A stretch of DNA of 10,439 bases, taken from the NCBI GenBank assembly GCA_900759435.1, contig CAAEVD010000154.1:1-10439 (forward strand), written 5' to 3'. The notes beneath the pieces are model-generated. The model had not been told where the DNA came from. It did no database searches and worked only from the letters and a program-made list of their open reading frames with translations. Shown here piece by piece: positions 1 to 6,655 of this stretch. The translations under genes and the position numbers were made by a program. How positions within the stretch are numbered: position 1 is the stretch's first letter; each line of letters opens with the position of its first letter. The DNA comes from an uncultured Collinsella sp. GTDB lineage: Bacteria; Actinomycetota; Coriobacteriia; Coriobacteriales; Coriobacteriaceae.

Positions 1-69
1 GCAACTGGAGTGAAGATGAAAACACCGGGCCGCCGCAGAGCACCCACAGACCGCAGGGACGGGAGCAGC

Positions 70-87
70 TATACTACTCTCAGTAGT
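70..87 (+). promoter_or_regulatory. Candidate -10 element of the purE operon with an overlapping inverted repeat
   Basis: TATACT at 70-75 matches the sigma-A -10 consensus at five of six bases and would give a leader of roughly 55 nt before purE. No convincing -35 is visible 16-18 nt upstream. A perfect 6-bp inverted repeat, ACTACT (73-78) and AGTAGT (82-87) with a 3-nt spacer, overlaps the -10 and the likely transcription start, so it could be an operator. The promoter call rests on one hexamer and is tentative. Confidence 0.35.
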
Positions 88-138
88 TAAGGGTCGCGGA
101 TTCGCTGCGTCACCGCTCTCAACAGGAGGTCTTTGTTT

Positions 139-603
139 ATGGCAGATCAGAAGCCGGTTGTCGGGATCATCATGGGCTCCAAGTCCGATCTGGGCGTTAT
201 GGAAGGTTGCACCGCCGAGCTCGAGGCGCTGGGCGTGCCCTATGAGCTCGTGATTGCAAGCGCGCACCGCACGCCGGCGAAGGTCCATGAGTGGGCCTCG
301 ACTGCTGCCGACCGCGGTATCAAGGTGATTATCGCTGCTGCCGGCAAGGCTGCTCACCTGGGCGGTGTCGTGGCTGCGTTTACTCCGCTGCCGGTTATTG
401 GCGTGCCTATGAAGACGAGCGATCTGGGTGGTATGGACTCGCTGCTGTCGATGGTTCAGATGCCTTCGGGCGTGCCCGTTGCCTGTGTGGCCATCAACGG
501 TGCCAAGAACGCTGCCATTTACGCCACGCAGATTCTGGGCGCATGCGATGTCGAGTACCGCAAGGTTATCGAGAAGATGAAGCAAGAGATGGCTGACGCC
601 TAA
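139..603 (+). CDS. purE: PurE, class I N5-carboxyaminoimidazole ribonucleotide mutase
   Basis: PurE converts N5-CAIR to CAIR in de novo purine synthesis in the cytoplasm, usually after PurK has made N5-CAIR. The 154-residue product has the usual length of a class I PurE. Visible class I signatures are GSKSD at residues 13-17, SAHRTP at 41-46 (His43 corresponds to the catalytic His of the family), AGKAAHLGG around 68-76, LPVIGVPM at 84-91, and the QMPSGVPVA and NGAKNAA segments. Class II (AIR carboxylase) enzymes lack the SAHRTP/AAHL combination. The ATG at 139 is chosen because AGGAGGT (124-130) lies 8 nt upstream; an in-frame TTG at 133 would be only 2 nt from it. The gene probably leads an operon with the sortase gene, which starts 36 nt after its stop. 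No purK is present nearby. Confidence 0.96.
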   Translation: MADQKPVVGIIMGSKSDLGVMEGCTAELEALGVPYELVIASAHRTPAKVHEWASTAADRGIKVIIAAAGKAAHLGGVVAAFTPLPVIGVPMKTSDLGGMDSLLSMVQMPSGVPVACVAINGAKNAAIYATQILGACDVEYRKVIEKMKQEMADA

Positions 604-639
604 GCGCTCTGCCAGTCCATTTGCAGCATAAGGAGAGCC

Positions 640-1638
640 ATGTCCGACTATCAGGGAAAGCGTTTTTCGGCTTCTCGGATTCCCGATCCAGCCAAGTCGG
701 GAGCAGCCCGCGCACCGCAGCAGGGTCGGACATCCTCTCCTCAGCAGCCGCGCGCGCCGCGCCCCGTGACGCCGGCGAAGCATCGCCGTCAGGATACGCC
801 GGCTGCATATCGTCCTTCGTCATACAGTACGGCCAAGAAGTCACCTCGCTCTTCGGCGCATGCCGCGCCATCAAGCTATACCGAGCCGCCGCGCAAAAAG
901 CGCCGCTCCGTCATTCCCATTCTGCTCATCATCATCGGCATTGGCCTGATCGTTGCTGCGGCCGCTATCTTTATCAACGCGCAGATTGGCTACAAGCAGG
1001 CGAGCGAGTCGTATCAAAAAATCGAAAAGCAATATGTGAGCGACAAGGACGCCAGCGGCGTGCCGATTATCGATTTCAATGCGCTTGCCCAGACAAATCC
1101 CGAGGTTGTGGGTTGGATTTACGCGCCCGGCACCAACATCAACTACCCCGTGGTGCAGACCAACAACAACTCCAAGTACCTCAACACGCTATTCGACGGC
1201 ACCGCTAATGCCTCGGGAGCCATCTTCTTGGATAGCGACGACACCGCGCCCGGCATGGTTGATCAGCAGACCACGATCTACGGCCACCACATGAACGACG
1301 GTTCGATGTTCAACGTGATTTCGGATACGACCGATCAGGCGACGTTCGACAGCATGGAATACGTGTACTACATCACGCGCGATGCGACGTATAAGTTGCG
1401 CCCGCTGGCGACCAAGGTGGTCGAGGACACATATGCCAAGGCGCGCACGCCCAACTTTGAGGGCGATGACGGACTGAAGAATTACCTGTCCGAGATGCTC
1501 GACGGCGCCTCGGCCGTGGCGAGCGATGCCACCGATCGTGCCGCTTCGGCAACCAAGGTCGTAACGCTTGTGACTTGCCGTTCGCTGTCATTTAGCAATA
1601 CGCGCGCAGTCATGGTGCTCACGCCGGTCGAGGAATAA
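640..1638 (+). CDS. srtB: Class B sortase, membrane-anchored cysteine transpeptidase
   Basis: Sortases cleave a sorting motif in secreted proteins and attach them to the cell wall or join pilins, working on the outer face of the membrane. The 332-residue product has a Pro/Ser/Arg-rich, positively charged N-terminal segment (about 1-89), one membrane span (about 91-113) and an extracytoplasmic sortase domain (about 144-329). The catalytic set is visible: His216 in IYGHHM, Cys313 in TLVTC and Arg322 in NTR. The layout (VVGWIYAPGTNINYPVVQ, then a long insert before TLVTC) fits class B better than A or C. AAGGAG at 630-635 lies 4 nt before the ATG. It follows purE by 36 nt and is probably co-transcribed. 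No LPXTG-like or NPQTN-like substrate gene lies in the window, so the substrate is unknown. The cytoplasmic extension of nearly 90 residues is long for a sortase. Confidence 0.9.
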   Translation: MSDYQGKRFSASRIPDPAKSGAARAPQQGRTSSPQQPRAPRPVTPAKHRRQDTPAAYRPSSYSTAKKSPRSSAHAAPSSYTEPPRKKRRSVIPILLIIIGIGLIVAAAAIFINAQIGYKQASESYQKIEKQYVSDKDASGVPIIDFNALAQTNPEVVGWIYAPGTNINYPVVQTNNNSKYLNTLFDGTANASGAIFLDSDDTAPGMVDQQTTIYGHHMNDGSMFNVISDTTDQATFDSMEYVYYITRDATYKLRPLATKVVEDTYAKARTPNFEGDDGLKNYLSEMLDGASAVASDATDRAASATKVVTLVTCRSLSFSNTRAVMVLTPVEE

Positions 1639-1692
1639 AGTGTCCGGGAGCCCCGTCCCAAAAGATTACCCTGGAAATCAAAAGGAGAAATG

Positions 1693-2109
1693 ATGCTTGA
1701 GAACGGCAAATCGATGCCTTCGGTTGATGCTTGGCTGCGCGAAGCCAAGGCCGATGCTTCGGCGGCTGATTGTGGGATGTACCTGACACACAACGGCGTG
1801 GTGCGTGCGACGCCTAAGTCCGAGGTGCGTGGGATCGAGACAAATGGTGTGGCGCCTGGACATAAGGTGGGCAGCATGGTGTTTGGCTTCGATGCCGAAA
1901 AGGTGCAGGCCGCTATCGAGGCAACGCGCGCGATGCCGGGTATCGGCTATGTGCGCGTGTGGCTGGCGAGTGGCGAGCTTACCGTGGGCGACGACATCAT
2001 GCTCGTACTCATTGGCGGAGACATCCGCCCGCATGTCGTCGATGCGCTGCAGGCGCTCGTCGGTGCCATCAAAAATGAGTGTGTGAGCGAGGTCGAGCGC
2101 GAGGCGTAA
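1693..2109 (+). CDS. Short MoaE-family (molybdopterin synthase large subunit-like) protein
   Basis: In true MoaE, the large subunit of molybdopterin synthase, the protein transfers sulfur from MoaD thiocarboxylate to precursor Z. This 138-residue product resembles the family in THNGVVR (about 32-38), the YVRVWLASGELTVGDDIM segment (86-103; family pattern HRxGxLxxGD) and a C-terminal helix with Lys127. The expected His-Arg before the GEL turn reads Leu-Ala here. The second catalytic Lys, about seven residues after the first in E. coli MoaE, is not present. I therefore name it MoaE-like and do not claim synthase activity. AAAGGAG (1681-1687) lies 5 nt before the ATG at 1693; the adjacent in-frame ATG at 1690 is also possible. 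It follows the sortase gene by 54 nt and precedes a strong terminator. No other molybdenum cofactor genes are in the window. Confidence 0.7.
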   Translation: MLENGKSMPSVDAWLREAKADASAADCGMYLTHNGVVRATPKSEVRGIETNGVAPGHKVGSMVFGFDAEKVQAAIEATRAMPGIGYVRVWLASGELTVGDDIMLVLIGGDIRPHVVDALQALVGAIKNECVSEVEREA

Positions 2110-2132
2110 GGCCGGCAGCAGCACTCGCCAAC

Positions 2133-2175
2133 AAAAAGCCCGCTGGCAGTTCAATCAGTCTGCCAGCGGGCTTTT
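2133..2175. terminator. Bidirectional intrinsic terminator between convergent genes
   Basis: GCCCGCTGGCAG (2138-2149) pairs perfectly with CTGCCAGCGGGC (2160-2171) around a 10-nt loop. An A-run (2133-2137) precedes the stem and a T-run (2172-2175) follows it, so a U-tract exists on either strand. It lies 23 nt after the MoaE-like gene and about 34 nt beyond the stop of the minus-strand membrane gene, exactly where a shared terminator is expected. Confidence 0.92.
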
Positions 2176-2208
2176 CTGTGCGTTGAAAAATCTCGGCATT
2201 GCGTGGCG

Positions 2209-3438
2209 CTACACGCGCGTCGCATCCTTGGGGCTCATGGTCATGCTCTGGAAGCGGTTCTCCATGTAATCGTTATCGAAATACTTGCCGTAGAACTGCG
2301 CGACGGGAATATCCGGCTCCGTGCCGTTGACGCGCTGGTACCAGTAGTCGAGCGACTGTAGCGTCATGACGCCGTCGACCAGCATAATGACGGTAAAGAT
2401 GACGGTAGCCGAGTAGCGACTCTTCCACGGAATCATGTTGATGAGCTTGAGCAACCTCGGCAGCAGCAGCTTGATCCAGATGAGGCCACCCAGGCCCCAC
2501 ATGCAGGCAAACGGCGTGCATGTGCGTCCCCCGGTCAATACCGCGATGGGATCGGGCATGCCGAATAGCCTAATGTGTGAATAGCTCCACGACACCACGC
2601 CAAATGAGGTCTGCATAAACCAGCCTACAAACACCTCGAAAGCGCCGCCGATCAGGGCACTTACCAGGAAAATGATCAGAGGATTCTTTTTATAGAAGCG
2701 GTTGAGCGCCATGGTCATGAGCACCGCGCCAAATCCGTAGATGGGGCTAAAGGGGCCAAATAGCATACCGGCACGGTCCTGATAGACGCCGGGATCGACG
2801 ACGACCATATGCCAGACTTCCTCGAGAATGAGACCTAACACGCTGCAGACGAAGAATACCCAGAACAGGTTGAAGTAGTTGAGCTTGATGTAGCCCTCGC
2901 CGGTTTCGTCGCGGCCGAGCATGCCCTCGGCGGCGGCGTCGCGGTCGAGCATCTCCTGCAGGCGGCGCTGCAGTTCGCGCTCCTGGCGAAGCGTAGGATC
3001 GACGGTGGCTGAAAGCGCGATGAGGATACCGAGCTGAATAGCGGGACGAAGCAAGAAGAGCCCGATACCTTGGAGCATCACGTCGACCAAAAGCTCGACG
3101 ACGGTGAATGCAATAAGGATATAGGACAGGCGGGCGGCGTTGCGGCGCTGGTTTCTGATAAGGTCCAGGCCAAAGATGATCAGGATGACGGCACTTGCCG
3201 CAGAGAGCATGATGCCGGCGACGATGAGTCCAACCGCGACGAGCGTGTTGTCGCCGAGCTTGGCGGCGGCGTTGCCGTTAATGAGCGCGGTGATGACCTG
3301 CCACATAAAGGCGGCGACCGACGGGAGTGTGCCCACGCCGGACAGGATGCACAGGACGGCGTACACCTTAATGATGAGGGGAATCTTCTTGACCTCCGTG
3401 GCGCTGGGGACGCTGGGGTCGAGTTCGTTTCGATCCAT
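2209..3438 (-). CDS. Polytopic membrane protein with C-terminal CmpB-type (putative ABC-transporter type IV) domain
   Basis: The product has 409 residues and many hydrophobic spans. An N-terminal module (about 18-145) holds three or four spans, followed by a charged linker (about 146-183) rich in Arg, Glu and Asp that probably faces the cytoplasm. The second module (about 187-335) matches the putative ABC-transporter type IV / CmpB family by its order of motifs: LFWVFFVCSVLGLILEE, LFGPFSPIYGFG (226-237), an acidic/aromatic membrane stretch, SWSYS (283-287) and a GGRTCTPFACMWG turn (303-315). One more span lies near 342-360, followed by a hydrophilic tail. The family function is poorly established and no ATPase gene is adjacent, so transport is only a family label. 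GAAAGG (complement of 3445-3450) lies 6 nt before the ATG. It appears to be a single-gene transcript ending at the bidirectional hairpin. Confidence 0.8.
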   Translation of the reverse strand: MDRNELDPSVPSATEVKKIPLIIKVYAVLCILSGVGTLPSVAAFMWQVITALINGNAAAKLGDNTLVAVGLIVAGIMLSAASAVILIIFGLDLIRNQRRNAARLSYILIAFTVVELLVDVMLQGIGLFLLRPAIQLGILIALSATVDPTLRQERELQRRLQEMLDRDAAAEGMLGRDETGEGYIKLNYFNLFWVFFVCSVLGLILEEVWHMVVVDPGVYQDRAGMLFGPFSPIYGFGAVLMTMALNRFYKKNPLIIFLVSALIGGAFEVFVGWFMQTSFGVVSWSYSHIRLFGMPDPIAVLTGGRTCTPFACMWGLGGLIWIKLLLPRLLKLINMIPWKSRYSATVIFTVIMLVDGVMTLQSLDYWYQRVNGTEPDIPVAQFYGKYFDNDYMENRFQSMTMSPKDATRV

Positions 3439-3464
3439 ACAGAACCTTTCTCGCTTTGTCCTAG

Positions 3465-3493
3465 GTTACAAGGATACGCCGCCAACCTGCCAA
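3465..3493 (-). promoter_or_regulatory. Candidate sigma-A promoter of the membrane-protein gene
   Basis: On the minus strand TTGGCA (complement of 3488-3493, five of six -35 bases) is followed after 17 nt by TGTAAC (complement of 3465-3470, four of six -10 bases). The spacing is ideal and the site lies 27 nt upstream of the start codon. The weak -10 keeps confidence moderate. Confidence 0.4.
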
Positions 3494-3676
3494 AAGACAG
3501 GACGAACGTCCCAATTGCAACAATGCAACCCTCAACGGTGGACGCGGCGGCCACCTGGGGGCGTGGGCGCTTGCACTGGACAGACCAATAAAATGTTTGG
3601 CCGCAAAACGGATTATTAGCTCGGTGGGCTTTTAAAAAGCGCTGCTCATGCGCGGGGGAGCGCGTCGCGCCGTGCG

Positions 3677-3682
3677 TATAAT
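3677..3682 (+). promoter_or_regulatory. purF: -10 element of the purF promoter
   Basis: TATAAT at 3677-3682 is a perfect -10 hexamer 41 nt before the purF ATG. The region 16-18 nt upstream is G-rich and holds no -35, so activation or another contact may be needed. An A/T tract at 3630-3638 lies roughly 50-60 nt upstream of the predicted start and could act as an UP-like element. The leader would be only about 35 nt, too short for a purine riboswitch. Confidence 0.5.
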
Positions 3683-3723
3683 AAGGCGGGTAACGCCAAA
3701 ATACGAGGCTCTGAGGGGATGCC

Positions 3724-5394
3724 ATGTCTCAAGAAACCATCCGCGCGGCCGAGCGTGCCGCGGGACAGGTGAACGCCATGTCGACGTATGATCCGGACTC
3801 TGACCAGCTGCATGAGGAATGCGGCGTTTTTGGTGTCTGGGCGCCCGATCGCGACGTGGCTCGACTGACGTACTTTGGCCTGCGTGCATTGCAGCACCGT
3901 GGCCAAGAATCGGCGGGAATCGCCGTGGGTGACGGCGGCACGGTTATGGTTCGCAAGGACCTGGGCCTGCTCGACCGCGTGTTCTCCAATGCCGACTTGT
4001 CGACGCTCTCCGGTCAGCTGGCCGTGGGTCATGTGCGCTACGGCACCGCCGGCGCCAAGAGCTGGGAAGCCTCTCAGCCGCACCTCTCTACCATCAATAG
4101 TGTCATTATCGCGCTCGCGCACAACGGCACCCTCGTCAACACCGACGAGCTGCGCCGCCAGCTGATCGAACTGGGCGTGCCGTTCCTCTCCAACTCGGAT
4201 TCCGAGGTCGCGACCAAACTTATCGGCTACTTTACTCAGCGTACAGGCCATCTGCGCGAGGGCATTCGCAAGACCATGGAGCTTGTGCGCGGCGGCTACG
4301 CCATGACGCTCATCAACGAGCAGGCGCTCTACGCATTCCGCGATCCGCACGGCATTCGCCCGCTTGTACTGGGCAAGCTGGTGGACGAGGGCCTGGACCA
4401 GGCCGATGCCGCATCCGTTTCGCAGCTGCCGTCGCAGGACGGCGCCGCGACGGTCGACGCCACCACCCATGTCACCCGCGCCGGCGGCTGGGTCGTCGCC
4501 TCCGAGACCTGCGCACTCGATATCGTGGGCGCCGAGTATGTCCGTGATGTCCGTCCCGGTGAGATTTTGCGTATCAGCGCCGAGGGCCTTGTGTCCGAGC
4601 AGGGCGTGCCTGCCGCCGAAGAGCCTGCTAACTGCATCTTTGAGCAGGTCTACTTTGCCCGCCCCGACTCCATCATGAACGGCAAGAGCGTCTATGCCTG
4701 CCGTTACGACATGGGTCGTCAGCTGGCACATGAGGAGCCCGTCGAGGCCGACCTGGTCATCGGCGTGCCCGACTCCGGCCTGCCGCCTGCGGAGGGGTAT
4801 TCGCACGAGAGCGGTATTCCCTTTGGCGAGGGCCTCATCAAGAACCGCTACGTGGGACGCACGTTTATCGAGCCCACGCAGGAGCTGCGTGCCATGGGCG
4901 TGCGCATGAAGCTCAACCCGCTGCGTGACAACATCGAGGGCAAGCGCCTGGTCGTCATCGACGACTCCATCGTCCGCGGCACCACCATGGTGCAGCTCGT
5001 CAAGATGCTGCGCAACGCCGGCGCCAAGGAGATTCACATCCGCATCAACTCGCCCGAGGTCATCTGGCCGTGCTTCTACGGTATCGATACCGACGTGCAG
5101 TCGCAGCTTATCAGCGCCAACAAGACGGTCGATGAGATCTGCGAGTACATCGGCGCCGATTCGCTGGCCTTCCTTTCGGTCGAGGGCCTGCTGAAGGTTA
5201 TGCCCAAGGGCGGTTACTGCGATGCGTGCTTTACCGGACGCTACCCCGTGGCGATTCCCGAGAGCTTTGGCCGCGACAAGTTCATGGAGGGCTTTAAGCC
5301 CCGCAACCTGGACAAGCCGCTGCACTTTGACGACGACGCCGTGGTCGAGAAATACGACGACCGCAGCTGGGAAGAGGAGCACGGCGAGGCCTAA
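3724..5394 (+). CDS. purF: PurF, amidophosphoribosyltransferase (Fe-S type)
   Basis: PurF makes 5-phosphoribosylamine from PRPP and glutamine, the committed step of purine synthesis. The 556-residue product starts with an N-terminal Ntn glutaminase: Cys33 in EECGVFGV is the nucleophile exposed after propeptide removal, followed by LQHRGQESAG, GHVRYGTAG and AHNGTLVN. The C-terminal phosphoribosyltransferase domain has the PRPP loop VVIDDSIVRGTT (410-421). Cys304, Cys450, Cys499 and Cys502 match in context the four cluster ligands of B. subtilis PurF, so this is the iron-sulfur type. About 33 extra residues (221-253) sit before the WVVASETCALD strand. GAGGGG (3713-3718) lies 5 nt before the ATG used here; an in-frame ATG at 3778 with AGGTGA 5 nt upstream would shorten the propeptide from 32 to 14 residues and is also plausible. 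purM follows after 157 nt. Confidence 0.97.
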   Translation: MSQETIRAAERAAGQVNAMSTYDPDSDQLHEECGVFGVWAPDRDVARLTYFGLRALQHRGQESAGIAVGDGGTVMVRKDLGLLDRVFSNADLSTLSGQLAVGHVRYGTAGAKSWEASQPHLSTINSVIIALAHNGTLVNTDELRRQLIELGVPFLSNSDSEVATKLIGYFTQRTGHLREGIRKTMELVRGGYAMTLINEQALYAFRDPHGIRPLVLGKLVDEGLDQADAASVSQLPSQDGAATVDATTHVTRAGGWVVASETCALDIVGAEYVRDVRPGEILRISAEGLVSEQGVPAAEEPANCIFEQVYFARPDSIMNGKSVYACRYDMGRQLAHEEPVEADLVIGVPDSGLPPAEGYSHESGIPFGEGLIKNRYVGRTFIEPTQELRAMGVRMKLNPLRDNIEGKRLVVIDDSIVRGTTMVQLVKMLRNAGAKEIHIRINSPEVIWPCFYGIDTDVQSQLISANKTVDEICEYIGADSLAFLSVEGLLKVMPKGGYCDACFTGRYPVAIPESFGRDKFMEGFKPRNLDKPLHFDDDAVVEKYDDRSWEEEHGEA

Positions 5395-5426
5395 AACCTG
5401 CCATGTGGGGACAGGTTTATTTTGGT
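5394..5426 (+). repeat. Short inverted repeat after purF, possible weak terminator; related to the 7965-8075 repeats
   Basis: AAACCTG (5394-5400) pairs with CAGGTTT (5412-5418) around an 11-nt loop, and ATTTT follows directly. This could weakly terminate purF transcription. The same segment holds GGGGACAGGT (5407-5416) and ATTTTGGT (5419-5426), the exact reverse complements of ACCTGTCCCC (8031-8040) and ACCAAAAT (8046-8053). That points to an intergenic repeat in opposite orientation rather than a purpose-made terminator. Confidence 0.5.
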
Positions 5427-5551
5427 AGGTTTTACCTGCTGTTTTGTTGATATGACGGCGTGTGCTGTTATGGCGCGCGCCGAAATGAACGCAACTATGA
5501 GCACCGTTTGGCGCCCGCGCGGCGTCACGGTAGTGGGAGAGGAAGGCTCAG

Positions 5552-6655
5552 ATGAGCGACAGCAAGCATGTGACGTATGAGGACGCCGGCGTCGATACCG
5601 CCGAGGGCGGCCGCGCCGTCGACGCTATTAAGCAGATGGTCAAGGACACCAACCGCCCCGAGGTTATCGGCGGCATCGGCGGCTTTGGTGGCCTGTTCTC
5701 GGCTGCCGCGCTTAAGGATATGGAAGACCCGATCCTGATCAGCGGTACCGACGGCGTGGGCACCAAGCTCGTGCTCGCCCAGATCATGGACCGTCACGAG
5801 ACGGTGGGCCAGGACCTGGTCGCCATGTGCGTCAATGACATTTTGGCTTCGGGCGCCGAGCCGCTGTTCTTCTTGGATTACGTTGCCATCGGTCACATTG
5901 AGGCCGAGCACATGGCAAAGATCATCAAGGGCGTGGCCGACGGCTGCAAGCTCGCGGACTGCGCGCTCGTGGGCGGCGAGATGGCCGAGCACCCGGGCGT
6001 CATGGCTCCCGCCGATTACGACCTCGCCGGCTTTACCGTGGGTGTTGTCGATCGTCCCAAGATGCTCGACCCTGCGAACGTTCGCCCCGGCGATGTGATC
6101 CTGGGCCTGCCCTCCACCGGCGTGCACTCCAACGGCTACTCGCTCGTGCGCAAGGTTATCGGTGTCGACGGCATCAAGCCGGGCACGCCCGAGGCCGCCG
6201 CTAAGGCCGAGGAGCTAAGCCGTCCGCTCGAGGAGCTCGGCGGTGCTTCGCTGGCCGACGCCCTGCTGGCTCCCACGCGCATCTACGTCAAGCCGATTCT
6301 GGAGCTGCTGCGCAATGGCGCCAACGTTCATGCCATTGCCCACATCACCGGCGGCGGTATTACCGAGAACCTCAACCGCGCGCTCGCCGACGACGTCGAT
6401 GCCGTGGTCACCCGCAACGGCGCCCAGATGGGCTGGGATGTTCCGCCCGTCATCACCTACGTGTCGCGCCAGGCCGAGCTCGCGCCCAACGAGGCATGCA
6501 AGACCTTCAACATGGGCGTCGGCCTGTGCCTGATCGTCGCCCCCGAGGACGAGGCTGCCGTGACCGAGGCTCTGGTCGCGCTAGGCGAGAAGCCGTTCCG
6601 CGTGGGCGAGTGCGTCGAGGGCTCCGGTAAGGTCGTGTACTCCGATGAGCGCTAA
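5552..6655 (+). CDS. purM: PurM, phosphoribosylformylglycinamidine cyclo-ligase (AIR synthetase)
   Basis: PurM closes the imidazole ring, turning FGAM and ATP into AIR, the substrate entering the PurK/PurE step. The 367-residue length is slightly above the usual 340-350. Family motifs appear in order: YEDAGVDTAEGG (9-20), SGTDGVGTKL (64-73, nucleotide binding), DLVAMCVNDI (88-97), GAEPLFFLDY (101-110), GGEMAEHPG (141-149; GGETAEMPG in many other bacteria), DYDLAGFTVG and LPSTGVHSNGYSL (186-198), then the C-terminal ATP-grasp-like AIRS half with HITGGGITENL. The purine-rich stretch 5536-5546 (GGAGAGGAAGG) supplies a ribosome binding site 5 nt before the ATG. The stop codon lies inside the start of purN (11-nt overlap), so the two are transcribed together and probably translationally coupled. 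A weak promoter-like pair (TTGATA at 5447-5452) lies in the purF-purM gap. Confidence 0.97.
   Translation: MSDSKHVTYEDAGVDTAEGGRAVDAIKQMVKDTNRPEVIGGIGGFGGLFSAAALKDMEDPILISGTDGVGTKLVLAQIMDRHETVGQDLVAMCVNDILASGAEPLFFLDYVAIGHIEAEHMAKIIKGVADGCKLADCALVGGEMAEHPGVMAPADYDLAGFTVGVVDRPKMLDPANVRPGDVILGLPSTGVHSNGYSLVRKVIGVDGIKPGTPEAAAKAEELSRPLEELGGASLADALLAPTRIYVKPILELLRNGANVHAIAHITGGGITENLNRALADDVDAVVTRNGAQMGWDVPPVITYVSRQAELAPNEACKTFNMGVGLCLIVAPEDEAAVTEALVALGEKPFRVGECVEGSGKVVYSDER

Noticed and set aside
621..1208. 195-codon plus-strand frame overlapping the sortase start
   Set aside because: It is a frame-shifted reading of the sortase N-terminus with no ribosome site and Arg/Ala/His-rich low-complexity sequence.
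3683..3723. Possible purine, PRPP or ppGpp riboswitch ahead of purF
   Set aside because: The leader predicted from the TATAAT is about 35 nt, too short for these aptamers, and no aptamer core is visible further upstream.
3646..5382. 578-codon open frame on the minus strand across purF
   Set aside because: It is the antisense shadow of a certain gene. GC-rich codon bias removes stops from that frame, and the translation has no recognisable domain and a His/Val/Ala/Gly-skewed composition.
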